DNA from: Cliona cf. orientalis
Lineage: Eukaryota; Porifera; Demospongiae; Clionaida; Clionaidae
NCBI GenBank assembly: GCA_963930775.1
Contig: OZ005699.1
Location: 2,191,501-2,255,500 of the forward strand
Direction of reading: 5' to 3'
DNA length: 64,000 nucleotides
In this document: positions 63,606 through 64,000 of the stretch, piece by piece
Layout: each line of letters starts with the position of its first letter
Numbering within the stretch: position 1 is the stretch's first letter
Program-made: the position numbers and the translations under genes
The notes under the pieces: model-generated
What the model saw: only the letters and a program-made list of their open reading frames with translations
Told to the model about the DNA's origin: nothing
Databases searched by the model: none

Positions 63606-64000
63606 GTGATAGTATGTGGCTATACATGCATGTACATAAGATAAGGGGTTGGGATGGGAGGGGACAGCTAGTTAAATTAACTGCAGAAGCTAGGCCTGTA
63701 CGACCTTAGTCTTGCTTGGTACCGCTGAACAGTCAAAATTAATGCAACTGACTAATAATTAATTAAGTATAATAGTCCTGATTTACTGCACTACAAGACA
63801 CTCCTCCGCGTATTAACTGTGCATGCTCAGGCTTCCAAATGTACTTATCCGCGCCCTATTAACTCCATTCAATGGAACATTAAACTCCATTAGTATAATA
63901 CAATTATTATATACATTATCTCCAATTTTCAGTCTTTTATAAAAATTTTGTGACATTACTCAACTAGTACATGTGCACATTATAGAGCTGGCTGCTTGCA

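Larger units (their letters stand above)
60840..64000 (+). repeat. Segmental duplication of 52199-55255
   Basis: The sequence follows the ACLY 3' half and its downstream flank nearly base for base, introns included, and is still running at the window end (GAGCTGGCTGCTTGCA, equal to 55240-55255). Because introns are kept, this is a DNA-level copy, not a retrocopy. Confidence 0.93.
62438..64000. other. Duplicated 3' flank with an insertion
   Basis: It matches 54178-55255 except for an extra segment of about 580 bp around 62803-63382. It includes the second kelch remnant and stops at the window edge. Confidence 0.7.

Overview
The window is nuclear DNA of an animal, most likely a marine demosponge such as Amphimedon queenslandica. 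Genes are split by short GT-AG introns (often 40-400 bp). The sequence is AT-rich and full of small inverted-repeat elements. Recognisable animal genes (WDR12, sorcin, an ELL-associated factor, ATP-citrate lyase) lie beside large receptor-like and death-fold genes of the sort expanded in sponges. The species is inferred from gene style, not from a database match. All splice models were built by hand from splice sites and reading phase; each model called complete closes in frame.

1-14.6 kb holds two tandem minus-strand genes (376-6087 and 7551-14458) for type I membrane proteins with a signal peptide, an Ig-like domain, two FN3-like domains, a 113-residue membrane-proximal domain, one membrane helix and a basic tail. 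They share exon structure almost base for base, but their outer domains have diverged. A 153-bp gap separates the second from WDR12 (14612-18604, plus).

18.6-30.5 kb carries a minus-strand gene for a predicted Roc-COR GTPase with four death-fold modules in front and one at the C-terminus (18998-26102), then the penta-EF-hand protein sorcin (26929-30464).

31.1-40.9 kb holds a minus-strand FN3/Sushi receptor with two ITIM-like tyrosine motifs in its tail. Its 5' end is unresolved and runs toward a 2.4-kb element with about 430-490-bp terminal inverted repeats.

41-54.2 kb has two plus-strand genes, an EAF homologue (transcription elongation) and a complete 22-exon ACLY (cytosolic acetyl-CoA synthesis).

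54.2-64 kb is rearranged. An intronless kinase-coiled coil-kelch gene (55267-57492, minus) is followed by a fragment of an acetylornithine-deacetylase-like gene and a segmental copy of the last six ACLY exons, which is a pseudogene. Comparing the two ACLY copies gives natural empty sites for two mobile elements. The copy is still running at the window edge, so a second kinase-kelch gene may lie just beyond it.

Small TIR elements and hairpins occur throughout; several unrelated families end in TACCGT...ACGGTA next to a TA dinucleotide.
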